DNA of 64,000 nt from Brevibacterium aurantiacum (GTDB taxonomy: Bacteria; Actinomycetota; Actinomycetes; Actinomycetales; Brevibacteriaceae): positions 124,001 to 188,000 of the forward strand of contig NZ_VLTK01000003.1 of assembly GCF_007558825.1 (NCBI RefSeq), given 5' to 3'. The notes under the pieces were generated by a model that worked only from the letters and a program-made list of their open reading frames with translations, was not told the origin of the DNA and made no database searches. Position numbers and translations under genes: made by a program. This document shows, piece after piece, positions 34,470 through 42,743 of this stretch. Within the stretch, counting starts at the first letter, position 1. The number at the start of each line of letters is the position of its first letter.

Positions 34470-35069
34470 TCAGTGTCGACTGGTGATCGTCAGTCCCTGT
34501 TTGCGCTGATGGACCGAGAAGTACCGCAGGCCCTGAACCTCGTCGGCGAGGAAGCGTCGACGAGAGAGACGGGGCAACCAGACGATCTGGCCCGGCGCGA
34601 GCGGGATCGTGGTCAGCTCTGTCTCCAGGGTTCCGCCGCCGTCGAGGATGTGGATGAGCACGTCGAGGCCGGGCCCAATGTGTTCCTTGATCTCACCACC
34701 GGGTGAGAGTGCGATGATGTTCGCATCGAGATCACGCGACTGTGGCTGGAGCTGCCACACGGAACCTGAGGCCTCCGCAGGTCCGTTAAGTTCCTCGAGA
34801 TCGGCCAGGACGCGGGGGAGAGGCGTCGCTGCTCGCTTGCTGATGAGAACCCGGAATTCCACGTCAATTGACGACTGTGGTTCCCAGGCCATTGCCTCGG
34901 CGAACTCCGCCTCCATCTCGCGCTTGAGATGCTTGGGTTCGTGGTCGTTGATGAGGATCAGACCGGAACCGACATCGAGTTTCCGATAGGCCGCCATGAT
35001 GAGCGGATGCCGCTCAGGCTTGGGAACCGTCCGAACGTCAAAGGTTTCGGATACTGGGCCACCGGCCAT
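34470..35069 (-). CDS. DUF2249 plus cupin-like protein
   Basis: A 199-residue fusion. Residues about 10-75 are DUF2249 (DVRTVPKPERHPLIMAAYRKL, DVGSGLILINDHEPKHL), a fold linked to nitric oxide and respiratory stress proteins. Residues about 110-190 form a cupin-like barrel (GGEIKEHIGPGLDVLIHILDGG, LAPGQIVWLPRLSRR). ATG 35069 has GGAGG six bases upstream. It is divergent from a stand-alone cupin gene with a similar barrel. Confidence 0.8.
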   Translation of the reverse strand: MAGGPVSETFDVRTVPKPERHPLIMAAYRKLDVGSGLILINDHEPKHLKREMEAEFAEAMAWEPQSSIDVEFRVLISKRAATPLPRVLADLEELNGPAEASGSVWQLQPQSRDLDANIIALSPGGEIKEHIGPGLDVLIHILDGGGTLETELTTIPLAPGQIVWLPRLSRRRFLADEVQGLRYFSVHQRKQGLTITSRH

Positions 35070-35167
35070 GGTCAACCTCCAAAGTCAGTCTCACATCGAT
35101 CAACTACAAGTTAACATCAGGGCTGAGAGGTCTAAGCGGCAGAAGTCGAACGAGCAGGACGGGGCAG

Positions 35168-35512
35168 ATGATGAATGACAATCCACAAACCCAGAACCTC
35201 GGCGAGCTGGCCGCCGAACTTCTGCAAAAGGCACGGGGCGCCACCAGCGGTCGGGCAGCCCACAGCGTCTACAGCGGGCACTATCTCAAGCAGGCCCTGC
35301 TGACATTGACGGCGGGGACGACGATGGCTGAGCATGATTCACCGCCGGAGGCGACGTTGCAGGTGCTGCGGGGGAGTGTGGCTTTATCGTCAGCGATGGA
35401 CTCGTGGGACCTTCGCGTCGGAGACCTCATGACGATTCCTCCGGAGCGACATTCAGTGCAGGCGCATGAGGACTCAGCATTCCTGCTGACGATTCGAACC
35501 GATGTCAGCTGA
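35168..35512 (+). CDS. small cupin-domain protein
   Basis: A 114-residue single-barrel cupin (LTLTAGTTMAEHDSPPEATLQVLRGSVALS, with motif 2 GDLMTIPPERHSVQA, split by a variable loop). The histidines of EHD and RHS could bind a metal. It starts at ATG 35168 or 35171. It shares a 100-base intergenic region with DUF2249-cupin, where AACT-ACA-AGTT (35102-35112) is a small dyad. It may act with its divergent neighbour in a nitrosative or oxidative response. Confidence 0.78.
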   Translation: MMNDNPQTQNLGELAAELLQKARGATSGRAAHSVYSGHYLKQALLTLTAGTTMAEHDSPPEATLQVLRGSVALSSAMDSWDLRVGDLMTIPPERHSVQAHEDSAFLLTIRTDVS

Positions 35513-35584
35513 TCAACCGGGCCAGCTCCAGTGGGGATTCCAGCGGCTCTGACCAGGCAGGATGCCCAGCGGGGCCCGTAAGAA

Positions 35585-35628
35585 ATAGAAAAAAGTGCCG
35601 CGACATCGTAGGAACGATGTCGCGACAC
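35585..35628 (-). terminator. intrinsic terminator of tRNA-Pro
   Basis: A 15-bp stem (35595-35609 with 35614-35628, one G-U) with a four-base loop, followed on the minus strand by CTTTTTTCTATTTC. It is nearly identical to the terminator of tRNA-Val at 36448-36492. Confidence 0.9.
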
Positions 35629-35638
35629 ATCACAATGG

Positions 35639-35712
35639 TCGGGATAGCGGGATTCGAACCCACGACCTCCTCGTCCCGAACGAGGCGCGCTACCAAGCTG
35701 CGCTATATCCCG
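35639..35712 (-). tRNA. tRNA-Pro(CGG)
   Basis: A 74-nt cloverleaf with acceptor CGGGATA/TATCCCG, anticodon loop TTCGGGA (anticodon at 35676-35678), T-arm GTGGGTTCGAATCCCGC and discriminator A. Confidence 0.96.
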
Positions 35713-35794
35713 TGACCAGGAACTACTATAGCGATGGCGACGCGTTCTGAAAAATCGGTTCGGTCGACCAACTGCGAATGGAAGGAAGGTCTCA

Positions 35795-36286
35795 TTGGCA
35801 CTGACTGCCGGGAGCATCACGACAACTGCCCTCGACATCCTTTCACGATACGGATTGGGCGATCTGTCGATGCGCAGGCTCGCACGTGAGCTCGAGGTTC
35901 AGCCCTCCGCCCTGTATTGGCACGTCAAGGATAAACAGGAGCTCTTCGTCCTCATCGCCACACGGATGAACGCTGAGGTGGATGCGCGATGCCCGTCGAC
36001 TTCTGACCCGCTTGTGGCTGCGATGGCGTTGAGAGACATCCTGCTCACATACCGTGACGGTGCTGAGATCATGTTGCTCGGATACTCGATTTCCCCCGGC
36101 GAAGTGACTCCTGGCGCGTTGAGCGTCGACGCATTGGGGCAGACGGTCTCCCAGGGTGTGATGGCACATGCACTGGGTGCCGTGGCGATCGAACAGAACC
36201 GCAGACTCTTCGGCATAGAGAATGACGATGCCGGTGAGAACTTCGCGATAATCGCGGCACGCCTCCTGCACGCTGGGAGCGACTGA
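35795..36286 (+). CDS. TetR-family regulator, short
   Basis: A 163-residue regulator with a clear N-terminal TetR HTH (LSMRRLARELEVQPSALYWHVKDKQEL). The ligand domain is about 110 residues, shorter than the usual 140-160. The start is TTG 35795 with GGAAGGAAGG close upstream. It lies alone between two tRNA genes with no divergent partner, so its target is unknown. The tRNA-flanking terminators on both sides contain TGTCGCGACA palindromes that could be considered as operators. A distant bioB operator is another candidate. Confidence 0.85.
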   Translation: MALTAGSITTTALDILSRYGLGDLSMRRLARELEVQPSALYWHVKDKQELFVLIATRMNAEVDARCPSTSDPLVAAMALRDILLTYRDGAEIMLLGYSISPGEVTPGALSVDALGQTVSQGVMAHALGAVAIEQNRRLFGIENDDAGENFAIIAARLLHAGSD

Positions 36287-36364
36287 ACCAAGAATTCGTC
36301 TGTCTGCCTGCCATATGGCATACTGATCAAGCGCGTTCGGGAGTGTTGCTCCCGAGTTGCTGTG

Positions 36365-36438
36365 GGGCCTATAGCTCAGTTGGCTAGAGCATCTCGCTTA
36401 CACCGAGAGGGTCGGGGGTTCAAGTCCCTCTGGGCCCA
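36365..36438 (+). tRNA. tRNA-Val(UAC)
   Basis: A 74-nt cloverleaf with acceptor GGGCCTA/TGGGCCC, D-arm ATAGCTCAGTTGGCTAGAGC, anticodon TAC at 36399-36401, T-arm GGGGGTTCAAGTCCCTC and discriminator A followed by CC. Confidence 0.96.
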
Positions 36439-36447
36439 CCCCTGCGC

Positions 36448-36492
36448 TGTGTCGCGACGTCGTTCCTACGCTGTCGCGACACATTTCTTTTT
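36448..36492 (+). terminator. intrinsic terminator of tRNA-Val
   Basis: TGTGTCGCGACGTCGT and ACGCTGTCGCGACACA pair with one mismatch and one G-U around a TCCT loop, followed by TTTCTTTTT. Confidence 0.9.
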
Positions 36493-36522
36493 CCGACACA
36501 GGTCGGTCGCACTAACAACGCG

Positions 36523-36640
36523 TCAGATCCCGTCGACGGTCTCGATGACAGGGAATGGTCTGTCCGTGGCGTTGCCGGCTGCCTCCGAAGCGCGTCTGCC
36601 GATGGCGCTGGCGTGCAGTGTGGCTGCGGATACTAGGGGA
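36523..36640 (-). pseudogene. possible tail of a degraded gene
   Basis: The region 36493-36938 has no convincing gene. On the minus strand the last 35 or so codons before a stop at 36523 read like a protein C-terminus (LHASAIGRRASEAAGNAT, then PFPVIETVDGI), while the frame further upstream turns Pro/Arg-rich with no start signal. It may be the 3' remnant of a gene lost next to the tRNA-Val gene. No family can be named. Confidence 0.3.
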
Positions 36641-36938
36641 GCCCGCATTCGGGGAGGCCGAGATAGGGCATCCTTTCCGCATTCCGGAGATTCCCTTCCC
36701 CATTTCATTCCCATTCGGGGTGCAAATGACTTCCTCCGTGATCCCAGTGGATTCACCAAAATGCAGGGCTCCTGGGCCCAAGGATGCTTGTCTGTTCAAT
36801 TTCACGTATGTTCGACATGACAGTACAGCCGAATAGCCGCTACGCTGAACGCATATGCACACCAGTACTTTCACAGTACTGATTTGGGCTCTCGACACCC
36901 GGGTCCCACGATCTCAGCTTGGCCGAAGGAGCACGACA

Positions 36939-37484
36939 ATGTCATCAGATGAACAGCTGACCGGAACTTGGGACCTTGATCCCCAACATGCCCGTCTCGG
37001 TTTCTCTGCCCGTCACTCAATGGTCAGCCGGGTGCGTGGTGCCTTCAACGTCGTTGAAGGAGTTGCGCACATTGATGCAGGCGATCTCTCGAAGACTGAT
37101 GTGACCATCACGATTCAGACCGATAGTGTCGATACTCGAACCCCCGATCGTGATGCACACCTTCGCAGCGCCGACTTCTTCGACGTCGAGAAGTACCCGA
37201 CGATCACGTTCGTCTCCACAGGAATCGATGAGGTCGAAGAGGGCAGTTATATCGTCAACGGAGATCTCACCATTCGGGACATCACTCGGAGCGTTTCGGT
37301 TCCCATTGAACTCCTGGGTGTTGACACCGATCAGAACGGTGCGTTGAGGGTCGGGTTCGAGGGTAAACGCCGAATTGACCGAAGGGACTGGGGAGTGAAA
37401 TGGAACACACCTCTGGACTCTGGAGGCTTGCTCATCAGCGACAAGATCACATTGGAGTTCGAATTCTCACTGATCAAACGGTAG
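36939..37484 (+). CDS. YceI-family protein
   Basis: A 181-residue lipocalin-like YceI protein: TWDLDPQHARLGFSARHSM, then FNVVEGVAHIDAGDL, RDAHLRSADFFDVEKYPTI and GDLTIRDITRSVSVPIEL, with the closing DWGVKWNTPLDSGGLLIS. Relatives bind polyisoprenoids or related lipids. There is no signal peptide, so this copy is cytoplasmic. ATG 36939 has GAAGGAG nine bases upstream. Confidence 0.92.
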   Translation: MSSDEQLTGTWDLDPQHARLGFSARHSMVSRVRGAFNVVEGVAHIDAGDLSKTDVTITIQTDSVDTRTPDRDAHLRSADFFDVEKYPTITFVSTGIDEVEEGSYIVNGDLTIRDITRSVSVPIELLGVDTDQNGALRVGFEGKRRIDRRDWGVKWNTPLDSGGLLISDKITLEFEFSLIKR

Positions 37485-37522
37485 CCGGTCCGGCAGCAGG
37501 AGAAAAACGGCGATAGTCGGGT

Positions 37523-38275
37523 TCACAATTGCGCCTGGCTGCTGATCGCCATCTCAACCGCGCCGTCATCTTCCCACTCGAAGATTCTCAGCAGCTCATC
37601 CTCGGACACCGATACGCAGCCTGCTGTCTGCTGGCTGCCAGTGTTGACGTGGAGGAAGATCGCTGAACCCCTACCTGGCGTTGCGGCAGAGTTGAAGTCA
37701 ATGACCTGGCCGTAGTCGTAGGCCGGACTCTGGTACATGGATTCCCCAGAGTAGCCCTCGGACTTCTTCTGCATGGTGTTGTAGTTCTTCACTGCGTCTC
37801 CGTCGACCCAGACATCGTCCTTGGTGACCGTGACGTATTCGGGCCCGTGGAACTGCTTCGGTTCTGTTTTCACTCCGAACCCGTAGCCCATGCTGTACAC
37901 GCCGGAGGGAGTCATGCCGTCCCCCTCGCGCTTCTCTCCTGCCGCAGCGATGCCGTTGGAGCCGACATATCCGTCGACGTTCATCGCCGAATAGTACTGC
38001 CCGTCTCATTTCTCGCAGGCCTGCACCTCCGCTGTGGAGCCGCCGGTGCCCGAGACGGCAAGCACCTTCTCCGCTGTCGCTGTTGAACTGAGGGAACATG
38101 TGTCGCCGAGGTGATCCGGCTTGTCCGCGGAAGTGCCGTCGATCAGCCCGGCGCCGAGTCCCTGTGCAGCCTGATCTGTGGTTCCTGCGAACAAGCCACC
38201 TGCGACTAAGGCGACGGCGAAACTCGATGTCAGCCGGCGGCGCGTTCCGCGGGAGAGTGAATATACAGGTTTCAT
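37523..38275 (-). pseudogene. L,D-transpeptidase interrupted by an in-frame TGA
   Basis: Two open segments in the same frame are separated only by TGA at 38006-38008. The first (38275-38009) gives a 38-residue signal peptide (RRRLTSSFAVALVAGGLFAG) and ends VQACEK. The second resumes DGQYYSAMNVDGYVGSNG and contains the catalytic HVNTGSQQTAGCVSVSED, with His, Gly and Cys of the YkuD fold. The full frame would be 250 residues. GAGGAGA precedes ATG 38275. A single change from TGG to TGA would explain it. The downstream segment could restart at ATG 37984 but would then lack export. It may be a recent nonsense mutation or a sequencing error. Confidence 0.85.
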
Positions 38276-38344
38276 GATTGTCTCCTCTTCGTCGGATCCT
38301 CATCATCGGGGGAAGGACCTACATGCCCATTCGGGCCACGGACT

Positions 38345-39808
38345 TCAGGGCGACGCGGGCGGCGCCTCCTCCGCTATCTCCGGACCGGCCTCGGTGCCAG
38401 CCTTGTGATCGAGGTCCAGGTCCTGGTCTGTGCCGCGCCATTTCGCTATGCCGCGCATCACCTGATAGATGATGATCGCCGAGGCGGAACCCAGTGCAAT
38501 GCCCTCGAACTGAAGGTCACCAGGAGTCCACGTGAAATTGGCGATCGCGACGATCAGAGCCACCGCTGCAGTGTTGAGGTTGATGGGGTTGGAGAAGTCG
38601 ACCTTATTCTCCACCCAGATGCGCACACCCAGCATTCCGATCATCCCGTAGAGGACGGTCGCCGCTCCGCCGAGGACTCCAGGCGGGATGGTTGCGATGA
38701 CCTCCCCGAACTTCGGCAACAGGCTCAGGATCAAGGCGATGACGCCTGCACACAGGTAGGCGGCCGTTGAGAAGATGCGAGTCGCCGCCATGACCCCGAT
38801 GTTCTCCGCATAGGTCGTCGTGCCCGACCCTCCGCCTGACCCGGCGAGGACCGTGGAGAGCCCATCGGCGAACAGCGTGCGGCCCGTGATCGAATCAAGG
38901 TCACGTCCGGTCATGGCCGACACTGATTTCACGTGTCCGATGTTCTCGGCGATGAGGACGAAGACGACGGGGAGGAAGAGCCCCAGATAACCCAGGTCGA
39001 AGGCGGGAGCGTGGAATGCGGGCAGACCCACCCAATCAGCCTGACCAACAGTCGAGAAGTCGATCTGTCCCTGCACCCATGCGGCACCGTAGCCGACGAG
39101 GACGCCGATGAGGATGGACAGCCGGCCGAGCATTCCGCGAAACACCACACTGGTGACCAGGATGGTGGCTATCGTGATGAGCGCGGTCAGGGGAGCTTCC
39201 TTCACCCAGTCCCAGGCTGCGGGCGCCAGATTCAGCCCGATGAGAGCGACGATGGAACCGGTGACGACCGGCGGCATGGTGACCTCTATCCATCGCACCC
39301 CGGCGAAGTGAACGACGATACCCACCAGCGCGAGAGTCACGCCCACGGAGATGATGCCGCCCTGAGCCAGTGCCATGGCATGGGCGTCGAGGTCCTCACC
39401 CGAGGTGGCCGCGAACCCTGTGACGGCACCGATGGGCGCCAGCAGTCCGAAGGATGATCCCAGATAGGAGGGCATCATGCCTTTGGTGATGAGTAGGAAC
39501 AGGAGTGTTCCGATTGCAGTGAAGAACAGTGTCGTCGAGGGAGGGAAGCCGGTGAGCAGCGGCACGAGGAATGTCGCTCCGAACATGGCGACGACGTGCT
39601 GGGCTCCGATTCCCACTGTCCGCGGCCAGCTCAGCCTTTCCTCGGGCAGAACGGTCTCACCAGGACGGATCGTCTTTCCATCCCCGTGCTGCCTCCAACC
39701 CGACTTGCCGTCAAAGGGGCTGGATGCCGGTGTCGCCTCGTTGGGGGATGCCACCACTCGTCTCCTCATCCGCCCACCCGAAGGCGGCGGCGTCTGTTCG
39801 TCATGCAT
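38345..39808 (-). CDS. NCS2-family uracil/xanthine permease
   Basis: A 487-residue permease of the uracil:proton symporter type with about 14 spans. The N-terminal cytoplasmic region is about 55 residues. It shows HVVAMFGATFLVPLLTG and LGSSFGLLAPIGAVTGF, and the signature AENIGHVKSVSAMTGRDLD; GLSTVLAGSGGGSGTTTYAENIG is the second substrate-site helix. The cargo is probably uracil. It is divergent from bioB and 140 bases away. It lies next to the broken L,D-transpeptidase gene but is unrelated to it. Confidence 0.9.
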   Translation of the reverse strand: MHDEQTPPPSGGRMRRRVVASPNEATPASSPFDGKSGWRQHGDGKTIRPGETVLPEERLSWPRTVGIGAQHVVAMFGATFLVPLLTGFPPSTTLFFTAIGTLLFLLITKGMMPSYLGSSFGLLAPIGAVTGFAATSGEDLDAHAMALAQGGIISVGVTLALVGIVVHFAGVRWIEVTMPPVVTGSIVALIGLNLAPAAWDWVKEAPLTALITIATILVTSVVFRGMLGRLSILIGVLVGYGAAWVQGQIDFSTVGQADWVGLPAFHAPAFDLGYLGLFLPVVFVLIAENIGHVKSVSAMTGRDLDSITGRTLFADGLSTVLAGSGGGSGTTTYAENIGVMAATRIFSTAAYLCAGVIALILSLLPKFGEVIATIPPGVLGGAATVLYGMIGMLGVRIWVENKVDFSNPINLNTAAVALIVAIANFTWTPGDLQFEGIALGSASAIIIYQVMRGIAKWRGTDQDLDLDHKAGTEAGPEIAEEAPPASP

Positions 39809-39881
39809 TCTCTGCCGTGAGCAGTCTATTCGTTTTCACCCACCCTGCATGAGCCGACCCAGCCAAGCCCTGATACTCTAT

Positions 39882-39894
39882 TGAACACCGTTCA
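39882..39894 (+). promoter_or_regulatory. BioQ-like operator upstream of bioB
   Basis: TGAAC-ACC-GTTCA is a perfect 13-base dyad of the form used by BioQ biotin repressors in Corynebacterium and Mycobacterium. It lies right after a plausible extended -10 (TGATACTCT) and 54 bases before the bioB start, so a bound repressor would block transcription. Confidence 0.75.
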
Positions 39895-39947
39895 GGAGCG
39901 TGTGCCTGCACCGAACGCTCATCTGCCGCAAAGAGGAGAATCCACCG

Positions 39948-41003
39948 ATGACCAACTGGTTCGACAGCCTTGCCGACTCGATTCTCGATGGGGGCGTGAT
40001 CACCGAGGGACAGGCGGTGGCAATGCTGGCAACGTCCGACGCCGACCTGCTTGAGCTCGTGGCCGCCGGATCCAGACTCAGACGCACGCACTTCGGTATG
40101 ACCATCAAGCTCAACTACCTGGTCAACCTCAAATCGGGCCTGTGCCCCGAAAGCTGCAGCTATTGTTCGCAGGCCCTTGGATCGGCGGCACCGATCCTGA
40201 AGTACTCGTGGCTGAAAACCGACGAGGCGGTGAAGCAGGCAGATATCGGGATCCGCGGAGGCGCCTCTCGGGTCTGCCTGGTCGCCAGTGGACGAGGACC
40301 GGGGAATCGAGACGTCGAACGCGTCAATGACATCGTCACACGACTCAAAGACGCTCATGACGACGTCGAGGTCTGCGCATGCCTGGGAATCCTCAAGGAC
40401 GGTCAGGCAGAGTCCCTCTTGGAGGCCGGTGTCGATGCCTACAATCACAACATCAACACCGCTGAGTCGTTTCACGACACCATTGTGAAGTCCCACACCT
40501 ACACCGATCGGACGAACACGGTCGCCAAGGCGAAATCGGCCGGACTCTCTCCGTGCAGCGGGCTCATCGTCGGCCTGGGCGAAAGCGACGAACAGGTCGT
40601 CGAAGCCCTGTTCGCGCTGCGTGAGCTCGACTCCGACTCGATCCCCATCAACTTCCTGGTCCCCTTCGACGGAACGCCCATGGAGGGACAATGGAATCTC
40701 ACTCCCGCCCAATGTCTGCGAATCGTCGTCACAGCACGATTCGTATGTCCCGACAAGGAGATCCGCCTCGCCGGTGGGCGAGAGATCCACCTCCGGTCGC
40801 TGCAGGCCCAGGCGCTGCACGTGGCGAACTCAATCTTCCTCGGCGACTACCTCACAGCGGAGGGACAGGCCGCCGAAGACGACATCGCGCTCATCCGAGA
40901 TAATGGGTTCACCATCATCGGCCAGGAGGCTGGTCCCGATGCCTCACGCCCTCCCACGATCAGGGCTCGGGGCGCGGGCACCACGCAGGGCGCCAACGCG
41001 TGA
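39948..41003 (+). CDS. bioB: biotin synthase BioB
   Basis: A 351-residue radical SAM enzyme that inserts sulfur into dethiobiotin. It has the cluster motif CPESCSYCSQ (CX3CX2C), the [2Fe-2S] cysteines in the CLVAS and CACLG regions, YNHNINTAE, and the conserved arginine of IRLAGGRE. ATG 39948 has AGAGGAGA about nine bases upstream. No bioA, bioD or bioF lies in the window, so BioB may use imported precursors. The operator before it suggests biotin-dependent repression. Confidence 0.95.
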   Translation: MTNWFDSLADSILDGGVITEGQAVAMLATSDADLLELVAAGSRLRRTHFGMTIKLNYLVNLKSGLCPESCSYCSQALGSAAPILKYSWLKTDEAVKQADIGIRGGASRVCLVASGRGPGNRDVERVNDIVTRLKDAHDDVEVCACLGILKDGQAESLLEAGVDAYNHNINTAESFHDTIVKSHTYTDRTNTVAKAKSAGLSPCSGLIVGLGESDEQVVEALFALRELDSDSIPINFLVPFDGTPMEGQWNLTPAQCLRIVVTARFVCPDKEIRLAGGREIHLRSLQAQALHVANSIFLGDYLTAEGQAAEDDIALIRDNGFTIIGQEAGPDASRPPTIRARGAGTTQGANA

Positions 41004-41047
41004 GGGCGACCCTGGCACCAATTCGCGGCCGGAACCTGGTCTGAGGT

Positions 41048-42589
41048 TCAGGCCTCGCGCAGCTGACGTTTGAGGATCTTGCCTGCGGAGTTCTTGGGCA
41101 GTTCGGCCACGAAGTCGACTCGCTTTGGCACCTTGAATCCAGCCAGACGGTCCTTGACATGGGTGAGCACATCCGCCTCGGTGATCTCGGGCTGGTCGGA
41201 TTTGACGACGACGAAAGCGGTGACGGCTTCGATCCATTTCTCATCTGCGACCCCGACGACGGCCACCTCGGCGACCTGGGGGAGTTCGAAGATTGCGTCC
41301 TCGACCTGTCGACTGGCCACAAGCACGCCGCCGGTGTTGATGACATCCTTGACTCGGTCGATGACCTCGATGAAACCGGATTCGTCCACCGTGACGAGGT
41401 CACCGGAATGGAACCAGCCGTTGTCGAAGGCTTCAGCGGTTGCCTCGGGCCGATCCCAGTAGCCTTCGCACAGCTGCGGCGAGCGGTAGAGGATCTCGCC
41501 CTGTTCCCCGACGCCGACATCGTTTCCGGTGCTGTCGACGACGCGGGTCTCGACGAAGAAGACGGGTCTGCCGGCCGAGGAGGCGTGGTCATCGTGTTCC
41601 TCGGGCCGCAGCACGGTGCACAGGGGCCCCATCTCGGATTGGCCGAAGCAGTTGTAGAAGCCGAGCTTCGGCAGACGCTGCCGAAGCTTCCCAAGCACCG
41701 GTCCGGGCATGATCGAGGCGCCGTAGTAGGCCTTGCGCAGGCTCTCCAGGTTACGGGTGTCGAGGTCCGGGCTGTTGGCCAGGGCGACCCATACCGTGGG
41801 GGCCGCGAAGAAGGAGTTGATCTCGCGTTCTTCGAAGATCGCCAGCAGCTGCTCGGGAACAGGTGCGGGCACGACGATGTTGTGCGCCCCGATGGACAGC
41901 AGAGGAATCAGAAAGACGTGCATCTGCGCCGAGTGATACAGCGGAAGAGCGTGGACGACGCGGTCAGTGGGTGCGAAATCGAGGCTCATCAGCGATGACA
42001 TGTATTCGTGCACGAGTGCACGGTGGGTCATGATCGCTCCCTTGGGCGCCGAGGTGGTGCCCGAGGTGTAGAGCAGCTGTGCGACGTCGGTGTCCGCGAC
42101 GTCGAATTCGCCAGGAGCGGCCGGAGCAGTGTCCGTGGCGGTGGCAGTTTCAAGGAGCGTGGCGAAGTCCCTGACCTGTACGGCGGCACCGGTCGGCGTT
42201 GCGCTGACTGCGTCGAGGAGATCGGCATCGGCGAAAGCGAACTTCGCTCCGGAGTTTTCCAGAATGTAGTTGAGCTCGTCGTTCTTGAGCTGATAGTTCA
42301 CCGGCACATGGATGAGACCGGCGCGAGCACATCCGAGGTAGAGGAGGAGATAGAGATCTGAGTTCTTCCCGTAGGCGGCGACGCGATCACCCTTCTGCGC
42401 TCCGAGGGCTACGAGTTCACGCGCGACGGCCGTGACCGCAGAGTCCAGGCTGGAATAGGTCCAGGTGCGGTCGCCGAACTCGACGGCGATGTCGTCGCCG
42501 AAACGTCCCGCGCTGCGACGCGCGATATCGGCGACGGTCGAGGAGAAGTGAAGATCGGGCGACGGTGTGGTCGATGCATTCGTAGTCAT
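41048..42589 (-). CDS. AMP-forming long-chain acyl-CoA ligase (FadD-like)
   Basis: A 513-residue ANL enzyme with the P-loop motif YTSGTTSAPKGAIMTH, the A5 motif CFGQSEMGP, the A7 motif HSGDL, the hinge RVKDVINTGG, and the final lysine in NSAGKILKRQLRE. It is shorter than the ligase at 6815 and belongs to another subgroup. TAGATT ends six bases before ATG 42589, with TTCACC 17 bases further, a complete leaderless promoter. It converges with bioB. Its substrate is not defined. Confidence 0.88.
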   Translation of the reverse strand: MTTNASTTPSPDLHFSSTVADIARRSAGRFGDDIAVEFGDRTWTYSSLDSAVTAVARELVALGAQKGDRVAAYGKNSDLYLLLYLGCARAGLIHVPVNYQLKNDELNYILENSGAKFAFADADLLDAVSATPTGAAVQVRDFATLLETATATDTAPAAPGEFDVADTDVAQLLYTSGTTSAPKGAIMTHRALVHEYMSSLMSLDFAPTDRVVHALPLYHSAQMHVFLIPLLSIGAHNIVVPAPVPEQLLAIFEEREINSFFAAPTVWVALANSPDLDTRNLESLRKAYYGASIMPGPVLGKLRQRLPKLGFYNCFGQSEMGPLCTVLRPEEHDDHASSAGRPVFFVETRVVDSTGNDVGVGEQGEILYRSPQLCEGYWDRPEATAEAFDNGWFHSGDLVTVDESGFIEVIDRVKDVINTGGVLVASRQVEDAIFELPQVAEVAVVGVADEKWIEAVTAFVVVKSDQPEITEADVLTHVKDRLAGFKVPKRVDFVAELPKNSAGKILKRQLREA

Positions 42590-42743
42590 GGCCCAAATCT
42601 ATAGCCGAAGGATCGCCGGGTGAACCGCGTCTCACATATTTTCCCGGTGTCCCAGACAATTCTGTGTTGCGAAGTCGCTCCCGCTGAGGCCCCGTGGTGA
42701 CCAGCGCCTGACCGCTGCTGCTCGGATGTAATACTGTGGTGGC

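Noticed and set aside
35585-36492. Mobile element bounded by inverted repeats
   Set aside because: The repeats are working tRNA terminators, there is no transposase, and no target-site duplication is visible.
37523-37984. L,D-transpeptidase as an intact 153-residue gene
   Set aside because: Starting at ATG 37984 removes the signal peptide and part of the domain, and the upstream segment is in the same frame with a good ribosome site.
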